This document shows positions 1-7,786 of a DNA stretch of 37,604 bases, piece after piece (positions within the stretch are counted from its first letter, which is position 1; each line of letters begins with the position of its first letter). This stretch comes from Micromonospora sp. HK10 (lineage in GTDB: Bacteria; Actinomycetota; Actinomycetes; Mycobacteriales; Micromonosporaceae). Location: positions 222-37,825 of the forward strand of contig NZ_KQ058893.1 in the NCBI RefSeq assembly GCF_000982955.1. The letters are read 5' to 3'. The translations under genes were made by a program, and so were the position numbers. The notes below the pieces were generated by a model. That model was not told where the DNA came from. It did no database searches and was given only the letters and a program-made list of their open reading frames with translations.

Positions 1-235
1 GGTCCTCGCGGAGCGCGGCGAGGAAGCCGGGGGCCAGTGCCGGGTCCATCCCCACCGGGTACGGGCCGCGCTCCTCGAAGCGCACCGGCAGGCTGACCGC
101 GACCGGCTCGGCGCCCGCCGCTTTCCCGGCCACCGCGAGCAGCGCCAGCAGCGAGGTGTCCCCGGTGTCGGTGACCAGCTCGGGTCCGACCTGCCCCAGC
201 AACCGGTTGAGCCGGGCCGGGTCGGTCAGCACGCC
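1..235 (-). pseudogene. Displaced C-terminal part of the LCP gene, cut off by an in-frame stop; runs off the window
   Basis: Directly after the stop of the upstream LCP reading frame, the same frame (minus strand) stays open to the window edge. It reads GVLTDPARLNRLLGQVGPE and on through LLALLAVAGKAAGAEP. The first seven residues, GVLTDPA, are the same seven that occur at residues 255-261 of the truncated LCP protein. The coding sequence therefore resumes exactly where it was left before a 102-bp insertion. Actinobacterial LCP proteins commonly continue after the catalytic core with a segment of this kind, so I read this as the original C-terminus, now untranslated unless the stop is read through or translation restarts. 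The true 3' end lies outside the window. Confidence 0.7.
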
Positions 236-339
236 CTAAGTGGAGGTGGCCGGGCCGGCGGTGCCAGCACCCGAGTCGATCATGTAACCGACCGGGATGA
301 CACCCTGCTGCCGTCCCGCCGGGTCGGTCAGCACGCCCT
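217..339. repeat. 21-bp direct repeat bounding a 102-bp insertion in the LCP gene
   Basis: The same 21 bases, starting CCGGGTCGGTCAGC and ending ACGCCCT, occur at 217-237 and 319-339, separated by 81 bases. The offset is 102, a multiple of three, so the reading frame is kept on both sides. The 81-bp segment encodes GRQQGVIPVGYMIDSGAG and a short tail ending in a stop. There is no terminal inverted repeat or transposase, and 21 bp is too long for a usual insertion-sequence target duplication. Confidence 0.85.
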
Positions 340-1099
340 GCTCCTGGATCCGGCGCAGCAGCCCGGCCGCGTACCGGCCGGCGTTGCGGTCCCGGTCCAG
401 GGCGCCGTCGCGCAGGCGATACCGCTGCCGCAGCAGGTCCACCGCGGCCGCCCCACCGAGTCGCTGGCAGCCGGCCGGGAAGAGCCGGTCGGTGTGCACC
501 GAGCGCACCGCCGCCGGCAGGCAGACCGGTACCCCGCCGACCGCATCGGTGAGTTCCCGGGTCGCCGGGTAGGTGAGCACCGCGCCGGCATCGATCGGTA
601 CGCCGACGAGCTGGGCGACCACCTGGCGGGTGTTCCGATAGCCCGCCGCCAGGTCCACGGTCCTCCCCGCGCCGGCGGCGAACGACACGTTGAGCTTGTC
701 CCGCCCCCCGCCGGGGAGCGACACCGGCAGGTCGCGCGGGATCGAGACGAGATAGAGCCGGCTCCGGTCGGCCGGCACGTGCACGAGCAGGACGGAATCG
801 GCCCGCCGGCCCCCGCCGGCCGCGTCCACGCCGAGCAGCAGCACGTTCAGCGCCCCGGTGGGTGCCGGTGACGTCGGTGCGGCGACCTGGCCCGACGGGG
901 CCGGCGGTGGGGGCGCCAGCGCGGTGAAGCCGACCAGGGTGGCGGCGACCAGCGCCAACGCCGTGCCGCCGAGGCGCAGCCGCAGCCGGCGACGGCGGCG
1001 GCGGTGCGCCACCCGGTCGATGGCGGCGCGGAGCGGGCCGGTGGGCGGGGCGAGGGTCTCGTGCCGCGCGAAGGCCGCCCGCAGGTCGTCCTCGATCAT
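236..1099 (-). CDS. LytR-CpsA-Psr (LCP) family cell-envelope phosphotransferase, C-terminally truncated (287 aa)
   Basis: LCP enzymes transfer undecaprenyl-linked glycopolymers onto peptidoglycan on the outer face of the membrane. An Arg-rich cytoplasmic segment (residues 33-43) precedes one membrane helix (about 44-62) and a Pro-rich linker. The LCP core follows: GVD (90-92), RRADS (98-102), SIPRD (119-123), KLN (135-137), DAVGGVPVCLP (185-195) and the Arg/Asp-rich stretch from 224 to 242. These are the residues that bind the pyrophosphate and metal in the family, so the catalytic core looks intact. The ATG overlaps the sigma-factor stop by one base, so the two genes are co-translated. The last 26 residues (262-287) are foreign: a 102-bp insertion flanked by a 21-bp direct repeat adds them and a stop. 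The gene stands where many SigE-type sigma factors have a regulator, but it has no anti-sigma domain I can see. Confidence 0.8.
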   Translation of the reverse strand: MIEDDLRAAFARHETLAPPTGPLRAAIDRVAHRRRRRRLRLRLGGTALALVAATLVGFTALAPPPPAPSGQVAAPTSPAPTGALNVLLLGVDAAGGGRRADSVLLVHVPADRSRLYLVSIPRDLPVSLPGGGRDKLNVSFAAGAGRTVDLAAGYRNTRQVVAQLVGVPIDAGAVLTYPATRELTDAVGGVPVCLPAAVRSVHTDRLFPAGCQRLGGAAAVDLLRQRYRLRDGALDRDRNAGRYAAGLLRRIQEQGVLTDPAGRQQGVIPVGYMIDSGAGTAGPATST

Positions 1100-1581
1100 C
1101 AGTGCACCTCCACGGTCTCGGCTCGAAGGGTGGCCAGGGCACGCGAGATGCTGGAGCGGACGGTGCCGACCGCGCAGCCGAGAATCTCGGCGATCTCCGC
1201 GTCGGGCAGGTCCTCGTAGTAGCGCAGCACCAGCGTGGCGCGCTGCCGGCGGGGCAGCCGGGACAGCCAGGACCAGATCTGGTCCCGGTCCACCGCGGAC
1301 TGGGCGTGGTCGCTCGGCGCCGGCACCGCCTCGTCCGGCTCGCCGCGCAACAGCACCCGGCGCGCCCACGAACCGCGCCGCCAGTCGATGTACTGGTTGG
1401 TCAGCATCCGCCGGACGTACCGCTCCGGGGCCTCGCTGCGCACCACCCGCCGCCAGTTCAACTGGACCCGCACCATGGTGTCCTGGACCAGGTCCTGCGC
1501 CTGGTGCGGATCGCCGGTCAGCATGACCGCGTACCGCAGCAGGGCGCTCAGCCGTGTGTCGGCGAACTCCTCGTACGTCAC
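1099..1581 (-). CDS. SigE-family ECF RNA polymerase sigma factor (160 aa)
   Basis: An extracytoplasmic-function sigma factor of the actinobacterial SigE family, which directs RNA polymerase to a small stress or envelope regulon. Region 2 (about residues 7-75) contains LLRYAVMLTGDPHQAQDLVQ and the -10-recognition helix with RYVRRMLTNQYIDWRR. Region 4 (about 103-155) contains LSRLPRRQRATLVLRYYEDL, then IAEILGCAVGTVRSSISRAL, the helix-turn-helix that reads the -35 element. Length is normal for the family. The GTG start at 1581 is chosen because GGGAGG lies five bases upstream. The stop overlaps the LCP start (TGATG), so the LCP protein is its operon partner. No anti-sigma gene is visible within the window; one may lie beyond the left edge. 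Confidence 0.9.
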   Translation of the reverse strand: MTYEEFADTRLSALLRYAVMLTGDPHQAQDLVQDTMVRVQLNWRRVVRSEAPERYVRRMLTNQYIDWRRGSWARRVLLRGEPDEAVPAPSDHAQSAVDRDQIWSWLSRLPRRQRATLVLRYYEDLPDAEIAEILGCAVGTVRSSISRALATLRAETVEVH

Positions 1582-1642
1582 TGCACCTCCCGGGTGTCCC
1601 GCTCAGTTGACGGGTACGGGTGCCCGGGACATTGCATCGTCC

Positions 1643-1661
1643 GGCCGGTTTTTCACCGGCC
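1643..1661. other. Hairpin in the sigma/hen1 divergent intergenic region
   Basis: GGCCGGT (1643-1649) and ACCGGCC (1655-1661) can pair around a TTTTC loop. It lies between the divergent starts at 1581 and 1776. It could be part of the sigma gene's 5' leader or a protein-binding dyad. I cannot place either promoter with confidence in this 194-bp gap. Confidence 0.4.
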
Positions 1662-1775
1662 GCCGGCATTTCGGGGCGGCCGGCCCGGTGGCACCCTACG
1701 CACCCTCCCGATCCCTCCCCGGAAACCCCCACCGCGACCACGAAAAAAGATCGACACCTCTGGGAGCATCGAACC

Positions 1776-3197
1776 GTGCTGCTCACCCTGACCACCACCC
1801 ACCGTCCCGCCAGCGACCTCGGCCACCTCCTGGTCAAGCACCCGGACCGCGTGCAGAGCTTCGACCTGCCCGCCGGCACCGCGCACGTGCTCTACCCGGA
1901 GGCGGACGAGGCGCGGTGCACGGCGGCGCTGCTGGTCGAGGTCGACCCGCTGAAGCTGGCCGGCGGGCGGGGTCGCCGGCAGGCGACCACCCCGGACGCC
2001 TTCACCCTCGGCCGGTACGTCAACGACCGCGCCTACGCGGCGTCCAGCCTGCTCTCCTCGGCGCTGGCCAAGGTCTTCCGGTCGGCGCTGCGCGGCGAGT
2101 CCCGGGACCGTCCGGAGCTGGCCGCCACCGCGATCCCGCTGACGGTGCGGGTGCCGGTGCTGCGCTGCCGGGGCGGCGCCGAGCTGGCCGGCCGGGTCTT
2201 CGCCCCGCTGGGCTGGGCGGTGACCGCCACCGCGATCCCGCTCGACGAGGCGTACCCGGAGTGGGGCGACAGCCGCTACGTGGACCTGACCCTGACCGGG
2301 ACACTGCGGGTCGCCGACGCGCTCAACCACCTGTACGTGCTGCTGCCGGTGCTGGACGACGCGAAGCACTACTGGGTGGCGCCGGACGAGGTCGACAAGC
2401 TGCTCCGGGCCGGCGCCGGCTGGCTCGCCGACCACCCCGAGCGGGCCCTGATCACCCGCCGTTACCTGGCTCACCGCCGGGCGCTCGCGGGCGAGGCGCT
2501 GGCCCGCCTGGCCGAACTGCGGCTGGCCGACGAGCCGGCCGCCGACGACAGCGTGGAGAGCGAGCAGCCCGACCGGGCGCCGCAGGCCTCCCTCGCGGTA
2601 CGCCGGCGGGAGGCGGTGCTGGCCGCGCTGCGCGACTGCGGGGCGTCCCGGGTGCTGGACCTGGGTTGCGGCGGCGGGGCGCTGCTCACCGCGCTGGTCG
2701 CGGAGCGGCGGTTCACCGAGATCGTCGGGACGGACGTGTCCAGTCAGGCGCTCACCGTGGCCGCCCGGCGGCTGCGGCTGGACCGGCTGCCGGAGCGGCA
2801 GCGCGACCGGATCCGGCTCTGGCAGTCGGCGCTGACCTACCGGGACGACCGGCTGCGCGGCTACGACGCCGCGGTGCTCATGGAGGTGGTCGAGCACCTC
2901 GACCCGCCCCGGCTGCCCGCGCTGGAGGACGCGGTGTTCGGGCACGCCCGGCCGGCGACGGTCGTGGTGACCACCCCGAACGTCGAGTACAACGTCCGCT
3001 ACGAAGGGCTGGGCGCGGGCCGGTTCCGGCATGCCGACCACCGGTTCGAATGGACCCGCGCCGAGTTCGCCGCCTGGGTACGGCGGGTGGCGGCGGCGCA
3101 CGGCTACACCGCCACGGTCGGCGGCATCGGCGACGAGGACCCCGAGCTGGGCGCGCCGACCCAGCTCGCCGTACTGACCCGGAAGGAGGAGGCGTGA
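1776..3197 (+). CDS. hen1: Bacterial Hen1, 3'-terminal RNA ribose 2'-O-methyltransferase (473 aa)
   Basis: Hen1 methylates the 2'-OH at the 3' end of a cleaved RNA before it is rejoined, which protects the repaired site from being cut again. The N-terminal half (about 1-265) is the domain known from bacterial Hen1, which contacts Pnkp and helps activate its ligase. The C-terminal half is the methyltransferase: the SAM loop VLDLGCGGG at 293-301, D320 in VGTD, and the metal-binding set E370, E373, H374 (MEVVEHLD) and H422 (ADHRFEW). All four metal ligands match the bacterial Hen1 pattern. The GTG at 1776 has GGGAG about nine bases upstream, and homology begins at LLTLTTTH; longer in-frame starts would add low-complexity residues. 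The stop overlaps the pnkp start (GTGA). Confidence 0.93.
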   Translation: MLLTLTTTHRPASDLGHLLVKHPDRVQSFDLPAGTAHVLYPEADEARCTAALLVEVDPLKLAGGRGRRQATTPDAFTLGRYVNDRAYAASSLLSSALAKVFRSALRGESRDRPELAATAIPLTVRVPVLRCRGGAELAGRVFAPLGWAVTATAIPLDEAYPEWGDSRYVDLTLTGTLRVADALNHLYVLLPVLDDAKHYWVAPDEVDKLLRAGAGWLADHPERALITRRYLAHRRALAGEALARLAELRLADEPAADDSVESEQPDRAPQASLAVRRREAVLAALRDCGASRVLDLGCGGGALLTALVAERRFTEIVGTDVSSQALTVAARRLRLDRLPERQRDRIRLWQSALTYRDDRLRGYDAAVLMEVVEHLDPPRLPALEDAVFGHARPATVVVTTPNVEYNVRYEGLGAGRFRHADHRFEWTRAEFAAWVRRVAAAHGYTATVGGIGDEDPELGAPTQLAVLTRKEEA

Positions 3198-5710
3198 CGA
3201 TCCTGGACATCCCCGAGCTGGCCCTGGTGGCGCTGGTCGGCGTCTCCGGCGCCGGCAAGTCGACCTTCGCCCGGCGGCACTTCCGGCCCAGCCAGGTGCT
3301 CTCCTCCGACGCCTTCCGGGGCATGGTGGCCGACGACGAGAACGACCAGTCCGCCTCCGGCGACGCGTTCGACGCGCTGCACCACGTCGCCGGCATCCGG
3401 CTGCGCCGGGGCCGGCTCACCGTGGTCGACGCGACCAACCTCCAGCCGCACGCCCGGGCCGGGCTGGTCGCGGTGGCCCGGGAGCACGACGTGCTGCCGG
3501 TGGCGATCGTGCTGGACGTGCCGGAGGCGCTGGCCTGGGAGCGGACCGAGGGGCGGGCCGACCGGACGCACGGCCGGCAGGTGCTCGCCCGGATGCAGCG
3601 GGACCTGCGGCAGTCGTACGGGCGGCTGGCCCGGGAGGGCTTCCGTAAGGTGCACGTGCTGCGCGGGGTCGACGAGATCGAGGCGGCCGAGATCCGCTAC
3701 GAGAAGCTGTTCAACGACCGGCGCGAGCTGACCGGGCCGTTCGACATCGTCGGTGACGTGCACGGCTGCCGCGAGGAGCTGGAGGCGCTGCTGGTCCGGC
3801 TCGGCTACGCGCTGCGCCGCGACGACGCGGGCCGCCCGGTGGACGCGGCGCACCCGGCCGGGCGTACCGCCGTCTTCGTCGGTGACCTGGTGGACCGCGG
3901 CCCGGACTCGCCCGGCGTGCTGCGCCTGGTGATGGGCATGGTGGCGGCCGGGCACGCGATCTGCGTGCCGGGCAACCACGAGCAGAAGCTGCTGCGCAAG
4001 CTGCGCGGCCGGGACGTGCGGCTCACCCACGGCCTGGCCGAGACGATGGCCCAGCTGGCGGCGGAGCCGGAGGGCTTCGTGGCACAGACGGCGGCGTTCA
4101 TCGACGGCCTGGTCAGCCACTACGTGCTGGACGGCGGGCGGCTGGTGGTGGCGCACGCCGGGCTCAAGGAGGCCTACCACGGCCGGGCCTCGGGCCGGGT
4201 GCGCTCGTTCGCCCTGTACGGCGAGACCACCGGCGAGACCGACGAGTACGGCCTGCCGGTGCGCTACCCGTGGGCGCGCGACTACCGGGGCTCGGCGATG
4301 GTCGTGTACGGGCACACCCCGACGCCGGCACCGGAGTGGGTGAACAACACCATCTGCGTCGACACCGGCTGCGTCTTCGGCGGGCAGCTCACCGCGCTGC
4401 GGTACCCGGAGAAGGAGCTGGTCGCCGTCCCGGCGGTGCGGGAGTGGTACGCCCCGGCGCGCCCGCTGGTCCCGGCGGCGCCGGCCCGGCCGGACACCGT
4501 GCTGGACCTGGCCGACGTCACCGGGCGGCGGCACCTGAGCCACCCGTACGGGACGCTGACCGTGCCGGCCGAGAACGCCGCCGCCGCGCTGGAGGTGATG
4601 AGCCGGTACGCGGTGGACCCGGGCCGGCTGGTCTGGCTGCCGCCGACCATGTCGCCCTGCTCGACGTCCACCTTGGACGGCTTCCTGGAGCACCCGGCGC
4701 AGGCGTTCGCCGACTACCGGTCGGCCGGCGTCGAGCGGGTGGTCTGCGAGGAGAAGCACATGGGCTCGCGGGCGGTGGTGCTGGTGGAGCGGGAGCCGGG
4801 GCGGTTCGCGGGCGGCGCGGTGCACACCCGTACCGGTCGGCCGTTCTTCGGTCCGCCGCTCGACGACGAGCTGCTGGCCCGGGTGCGCGCGGCGGTGGAC
4901 GCGGCCGGCCTCTGGGCCGAGCTGGAGACCGACTGGCTGCTCCTGGACTGTGAGCTGCTGCCCTGGTCGGCGAAGGCGGGCGGGTTGATCCGCGAGCAGT
5001 ACGCCGGGGTCGGCGCGGCCGGCCGGGCCGCCCTGCCGGCGGTGCTGGCGGCGCTGGACGCGGCGGCCACCCGGGGGCTGCCGGTGGCCGAGCTGCGCGG
5101 CCGGATGGCCGACCGGGCCGCCGAGGTCACCGCGTACTCGGCGGCCTACCGGGGGTACGTGGGGCCGACCGACGGGCTGCGCGGGGTGACCCTCGCGCCG
5201 TTCGCCGTGCTGGCCGGGGCCGGTGCGAGCTTCGCCGACCGGGACCACGGCTGGCACCTGGCCCTGGCGGACCGGCTCTGCGCGGCGGATCCGGAGTTCT
5301 TCACGCCGACCCGACGCCAGGTGGTCGAGCTGGCCGACGACGCGGCGGTGGCGGCAGCGACCGACTGGTGGCTGGCGCTGACCGCGGCCGGCGGCGAGGG
5401 CATGGTGGTCAAGCCGTACGCCGGCCTGGCCGCCCGGTCGCCGAAGGGGTCGCTGCTCCAGCCGGGGATCAAGTGCCGGGGCCGGGAGTACCTGCGGATC
5501 ATCTACGGTCCCGGGTACACCGAGCCGGGTCAGCTCGCCGCGCTGCGGACCCGTTCGCTGGGCCGCAAGCGGGGGCTGGCGCTGCGCGAGCACGGCCTCG
5601 GCCTGGCCGCCCTGGACGCGCTCGCCGCCGACGCCCCGCTCTGGCGGCGGCACGAGCTGATCTTCGCGATCCTGGCGTGCGAGTCGGAACCGGTCGACCC
5701 ACGCCTCTGA
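3194..5710 (+). CDS. pnkp: Polynucleotide kinase-phosphatase-ligase Pnkp (838 aa)
   Basis: The three-domain end-healing and sealing enzyme of the bacterial RNA-repair complex. Kinase domain: P-loop GVSGAGKST (16-24), which phosphorylates 5'-OH ends. Binuclear metallophosphoesterase: GDVHG (187-191), GDLVDRGPD (230-238), GNHE (260-263) and GHTP near 373, which removes 2',3'-cyclic phosphate. Ligase-like adenylyltransferase: nucleophile Lys521 in EEKHMGSRAVV, with further nucleotidyltransferase motifs such as EGMVVKP towards the C-terminus. Length and order match the known Clostridium-type Pnkp. The ligase domain alone needs Hen1 to seal RNA, which fits the 4-nt overlap with hen1. GTG at 3194 has GGAAGGAGGAG just upstream. 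No RNase toxin is coded beside the pair. Substrates are probably tRNAs cut by ribotoxins (family knowledge, not shown here). Confidence 0.95.
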   Translation: MTILDIPELALVALVGVSGAGKSTFARRHFRPSQVLSSDAFRGMVADDENDQSASGDAFDALHHVAGIRLRRGRLTVVDATNLQPHARAGLVAVAREHDVLPVAIVLDVPEALAWERTEGRADRTHGRQVLARMQRDLRQSYGRLAREGFRKVHVLRGVDEIEAAEIRYEKLFNDRRELTGPFDIVGDVHGCREELEALLVRLGYALRRDDAGRPVDAAHPAGRTAVFVGDLVDRGPDSPGVLRLVMGMVAAGHAICVPGNHEQKLLRKLRGRDVRLTHGLAETMAQLAAEPEGFVAQTAAFIDGLVSHYVLDGGRLVVAHAGLKEAYHGRASGRVRSFALYGETTGETDEYGLPVRYPWARDYRGSAMVVYGHTPTPAPEWVNNTICVDTGCVFGGQLTALRYPEKELVAVPAVREWYAPARPLVPAAPARPDTVLDLADVTGRRHLSHPYGTLTVPAENAAAALEVMSRYAVDPGRLVWLPPTMSPCSTSTLDGFLEHPAQAFADYRSAGVERVVCEEKHMGSRAVVLVEREPGRFAGGAVHTRTGRPFFGPPLDDELLARVRAAVDAAGLWAELETDWLLLDCELLPWSAKAGGLIREQYAGVGAAGRAALPAVLAALDAAATRGLPVAELRGRMADRAAEVTAYSAAYRGYVGPTDGLRGVTLAPFAVLAGAGASFADRDHGWHLALADRLCAADPEFFTPTRRQVVELADDAAVAAATDWWLALTAAGGEGMVVKPYAGLAARSPKGSLLQPGIKCRGREYLRIIYGPGYTEPGQLAALRTRSLGRKRGLALREHGLGLAALDALAADAPLWRRHELIFAILACESEPVDPRL

Positions 5711-5752
5711 CCAGGTACGCCCGGTCCGGCGCGACGCCGGACCGGGCCCAGG

Positions 5753-5766
5753 TACCCTTTGTGGCC
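5753..5766 (+). promoter_or_regulatory. -10 hexamer of a likely leaderless dedA transcript
   Basis: TACCCT at 5753-5758 is followed by eight bases and then GTG at 5767. No Shine-Dalgarno sequence precedes the GTG. Transcription starting at the GTG would give a leaderless mRNA, so dedA probably has its own promoter despite lying only 56 bp after pnkp. Confidence 0.45.
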
Positions 5767-6570
5767 GTGGACACAGCAGAAAAGACCCGAATGCTCTCGG
5801 AAAGCGTCGCGCTGAACCCGCTCGACCCGAAGGACCTGATCCACACTTTCGGGATGGTCGGGGTCTGGGTGATCCTCTTCGCCGAGACGGGCCTGCTGGT
5901 CGGCTTCTTCTTCCCGGGTGACTCGCTGCTCTTCCTGGCCGGGGTGGCGGCCTCGCCGGTGGCCGACGCGATCTTCGGCGACGGCACCCGGCTCTCCCTG
6001 GCCGGCCTGCTGATCGGCGGCCCGCTCTGCGCCATCGCGGGCGCGCAGCTCGGGCACTGGCTCGGCGCCCGGTACGGCCAGCGGATGTTCGACCGCCCCA
6101 ACTCCCGCCTCTTCAAGCGGGAGTACGTGGAGAAGGCCGAGTACTACTTCCAGAAGTTCGGTCCGGCGAAGGCCGTGGTGCTGGCCCGGTTCATCCCGAT
6201 CGTGCGGACCTTCCTCAACCCGGTCGCCGGGGTGCTCGGCATGCCGGCCCGGCAGTTCCTGCTCTGGAACATCGTCGGCGCGATCCTCTGGGTGGACGGC
6301 ATCCTGCTGGTCGGCTACCTGCTGGCCCACCAGATCTACGATGCGATCGGCGACAAGATCGACCGGTACATCCTGCCGGTGGTCGCCCTGATCGTGCTGA
6401 TCTCGGTGCTGCCGATCTTCTTCGAGTTCCTCCGCGACCGGCGGGCCCGCAAGCGCGGCGAGGCGGCCGCGGTGGTGGCCGCGGCGAGCGCCGCCGGCGC
6501 GATCGAGGCGGTGCGGGACGCCATCGACGGTGACGACCACCGCGGGCACGAGCCGCGCCACCGTCGCTGA
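5767..6570 (+). CDS. DedA/SNARE-associated-type integral membrane protein (267 aa)
   Basis: DedA proteins are polytopic membrane proteins of the VTT fold; some act as flippases for undecaprenyl phosphate or phospholipids, and others affect pH and drug tolerance. Diagnostic parts are visible: ETGLLVGFFFPGDSLLF near the N-terminus, GAQLGHWLGARYG, FQKFGPAKAVVLARFIPIVR with the conserved Arg residues, FLNPVAGVLGM, and FLLWNIVGAILW. The extended tail ends in an Arg-rich cytoplasmic segment and an Ala-rich stretch. GTG 5767 is chosen because of the -10 hexamer eight bases upstream; GTG 5761 and ATG 5791 are in-frame alternatives. A strong hairpin follows the stop. There is no sequence link to RNA repair; the position after pnkp is probably incidental. 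Confidence 0.88.
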   Translation: MDTAEKTRMLSESVALNPLDPKDLIHTFGMVGVWVILFAETGLLVGFFFPGDSLLFLAGVAASPVADAIFGDGTRLSLAGLLIGGPLCAIAGAQLGHWLGARYGQRMFDRPNSRLFKREYVEKAEYYFQKFGPAKAVVLARFIPIVRTFLNPVAGVLGMPARQFLLWNIVGAILWVDGILLVGYLLAHQIYDAIGDKIDRYILPVVALIVLISVLPIFFEFLRDRRARKRGEAAAVVAAASAAGAIEAVRDAIDGDDHRGHEPRHRR

Positions 6571-6584
6571 CCTCCGGACAGACC

Positions 6585-6615
6585 GATGGCCGGCCCCCGG
6601 CGGGGGCCGGCCATC
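6585..6615 (+). terminator. Terminator hairpin after dedA
   Basis: A perfect 15-bp inverted repeat, GATGGCCGGCCCCCG (6585-6599) and its complement (6601-6615), separated by one base, so the real loop takes in a few stem bases. No T-tract follows, as is usual in high-GC actinobacteria. Confidence 0.8.
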
Positions 6616-6655
6616 GACGTTGTCGAGCTGCGGGTGGTACGGACGTCGGGCAGCC

Positions 6656-6690
6656 GTCACCCGTGGCCCTCGGGGCCCGGCCCGGGTGAC
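6656..6690. terminator. Second intergenic hairpin between convergent dedA and arsR-like genes
   Basis: GTCACCCG (6656-6663) pairs with CGGGTGAC (6683-6690), with an inner GGCCC/GGGCC pairing around TCG. It lies between convergent genes and could act in either direction. Confidence 0.5.
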
Positions 6691-6718
6691 GGCCCACCAC
6701 GACCCCGGACAGCCGTCC

Positions 6719-6752
6719 GACGGGTGGCGCCACCCCTGGCCCGCCACCCGTC
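6719..6752 (-). terminator. Terminator hairpin for the pyrE-arsR transcript
   Basis: A perfect 11-bp inverted repeat, GACGGGTGGCG (6719-6729) and CGCCACCCGTC (6742-6752), with a 12-base loop. It lies 45 bases beyond the arsR-type stop in the direction of its transcription. Confidence 0.65.
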
Positions 6753-6797
6753 ACCGCCGGTCGGAGCAGTCAACCCCGACCTCGGCACGTCCAGTTG

Positions 6798-7166
6798 TCA
6801 GCGGGCCTTCTTGGTGGCCCGCTTACGCGGCGGGGTGAGCAGATCCGCGATCGTGGCGATCGCGGTCGGCACCAGCCGGTAGTACGCCCAGACACCACGC
6901 TTCTCCCGCTCCAGCAAGCCGGCCTCGGTGAGGATGCGCAGGTGGTGGCTGACCGTCGGCTGCGAGAGGCCGAGCGGTGCGGTGAGGTCACACACGCACG
7001 CCTCCCCCTCGGGTGCCGACTGGATCAGGCTGAGCAGCCGGAGCCGGGCAGGGTCGGCGAGGGCCTTGAGGACCCCGGCGAGACGCTCGGCATCGGCACG
7101 TTCGATCGGCTCGCCGGCAAGCGGCGAGATCTGAGGCATGGTCATTTCAGCCAACGCAGTTCCCAC
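6798..7166 (-). CDS. ArsR/SmtB-family winged-helix transcriptional regulator
   Basis: A small repressor of the ArsR type; these release DNA on binding metal, on thiol oxidation or by other signals. The winged helix is clear: VLKALADPARLRLLSLI, then CVCDLTAPLGLSQPTVSHHL with the recognition helix, LLEREKRGVWAYYRL for the wing, and a basic tail RKRATKKAR. The CVCDL pair occupies the ArsR/CadC metal-site position on helix alpha-3, so a metal or metalloid inducer is possible. I chose GTG at 7166 because GGAAGG lies nine bases upstream; ATG 7175 is in frame but abuts that site, and ATG 7145 or 7139 have no site. pyrE ends 66 bases upstream in the same direction, so they may be co-transcribed. No metal transporter is adjacent, so the target is unknown. 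Confidence 0.85.
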   Translation of the reverse strand: MGTALAEMTMPQISPLAGEPIERADAERLAGVLKALADPARLRLLSLIQSAPEGEACVCDLTAPLGLSQPTVSHHLRILTEAGLLEREKRGVWAYYRLVPTAIATIADLLTPPRKRATKKAR

Positions 7167-7232
7167 GTATTCCATCCTTCCACCAGCAGCATCGATCCGC
7201 CTGCATATCAGCAGATCCGAATCGGCAAACTT

Positions 7233-7772
7233 TTACGCCACAAGGCCGAGGTCAGCCAACGTATAGGCCGCTCGATACGGCAATCCGGCGGCTCGCACCG
7301 CGTCGCCGGCGCCTCGATCAACAATAACCGCCACACCGATCACCTCGGCTCCGGCCTCGCGCAGCGCCTCGACGGCGGTCAACACACTGCCGCCCGTCGT
7401 CGAGGTGTCCTCGACCGCCAGGACGCGCCGTCCGGCCACGTCCGGCCCTTCGATACGCCGCTGGAGCCCGTGCGCCTTGCCCGCCTTGCGCACCACGAAG
7501 GCATCCAGCGGCCGGTCGGTCCCGGCCGACGCGTGCAACATCGCGGCGGCGACCGGATCGGCCCCGAGCGTCAGTCCACCGACCGAGTCGTACGCCCAGT
7601 CGGCGGTGAGGTCCCGCATCACCCGACCCACCAGTGGTGCGGCCTCGTGATGCAGCGTGACGCGACGCAGATCGACGTACCAGTCCGCCTCGCGGCCGGA
7701 CGAGAGCACCACACGGCCGTGGACCACAGCCAGGTCGGTGATGAATTTACGCAGGTCGTCCTGGTCCCCCAT
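7233..7772 (-). CDS. pyrE: Orotate phosphoribosyltransferase (179 aa)
   Basis: Makes orotidine 5'-phosphate from orotate and PRPP in pyrimidine synthesis (cytoplasm). The PRPP-binding signature is at residues 119-129 (AVEDTSTTGGS), which is the actinobacterial form of the motif. The catalytic-loop region RKAGKAHGLQRRIEG lies at about 95-109, and SSGREADWYVDLRRV near the N-terminus matches the orotate-site segment. Length is normal for the actinobacterial type. ATG 7772 is chosen because a TACCCT hexamer ends eight bases upstream and no ribosome binding site is present, suggesting a leaderless message. It stands apart from any pyrimidine operon, which is common for pyrE in actinobacteria. Confidence 0.93.
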   Translation of the reverse strand: MGDQDDLRKFITDLAVVHGRVVLSSGREADWYVDLRRVTLHHEAAPLVGRVMRDLTADWAYDSVGGLTLGADPVAAAMLHASAGTDRPLDAFVVRKAGKAHGLQRRIEGPDVAGRRVLAVEDTSTTGGSVLTAVEALREAGAEVIGVAVIVDRGAGDAVRAAGLPYRAAYTLADLGLVA

Positions 7773-7786
7773 GGCGATAGAGGGTA
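7773..7786 (-). promoter_or_regulatory. -10 hexamer of a likely leaderless pyrE transcript
   Basis: On the minus strand TACCCT (complement of 7781-7786) is followed by eight bases and the pyrE ATG. No -35 element at normal spacing stands out. Confidence 0.45.

Noticed and set aside
236..1879. Longer form of the LCP protein beginning upstream of 1099
   Set aside because: It would run through the sigma-factor gene in another frame; the ATG at 1099 overlaps the sigma stop as expected for an operon.
3104..5653. 849-residue minus-strand frame opposite pnkp
   Set aside because: Antisense shadow; pnkp on the other strand has intact kinase, phosphatase and ligase motifs.
5767..6570. DedA as a third part of the RNA-repair operon
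   Set aside because: It has its own probable promoter and a membrane role without any link to RNA repair.
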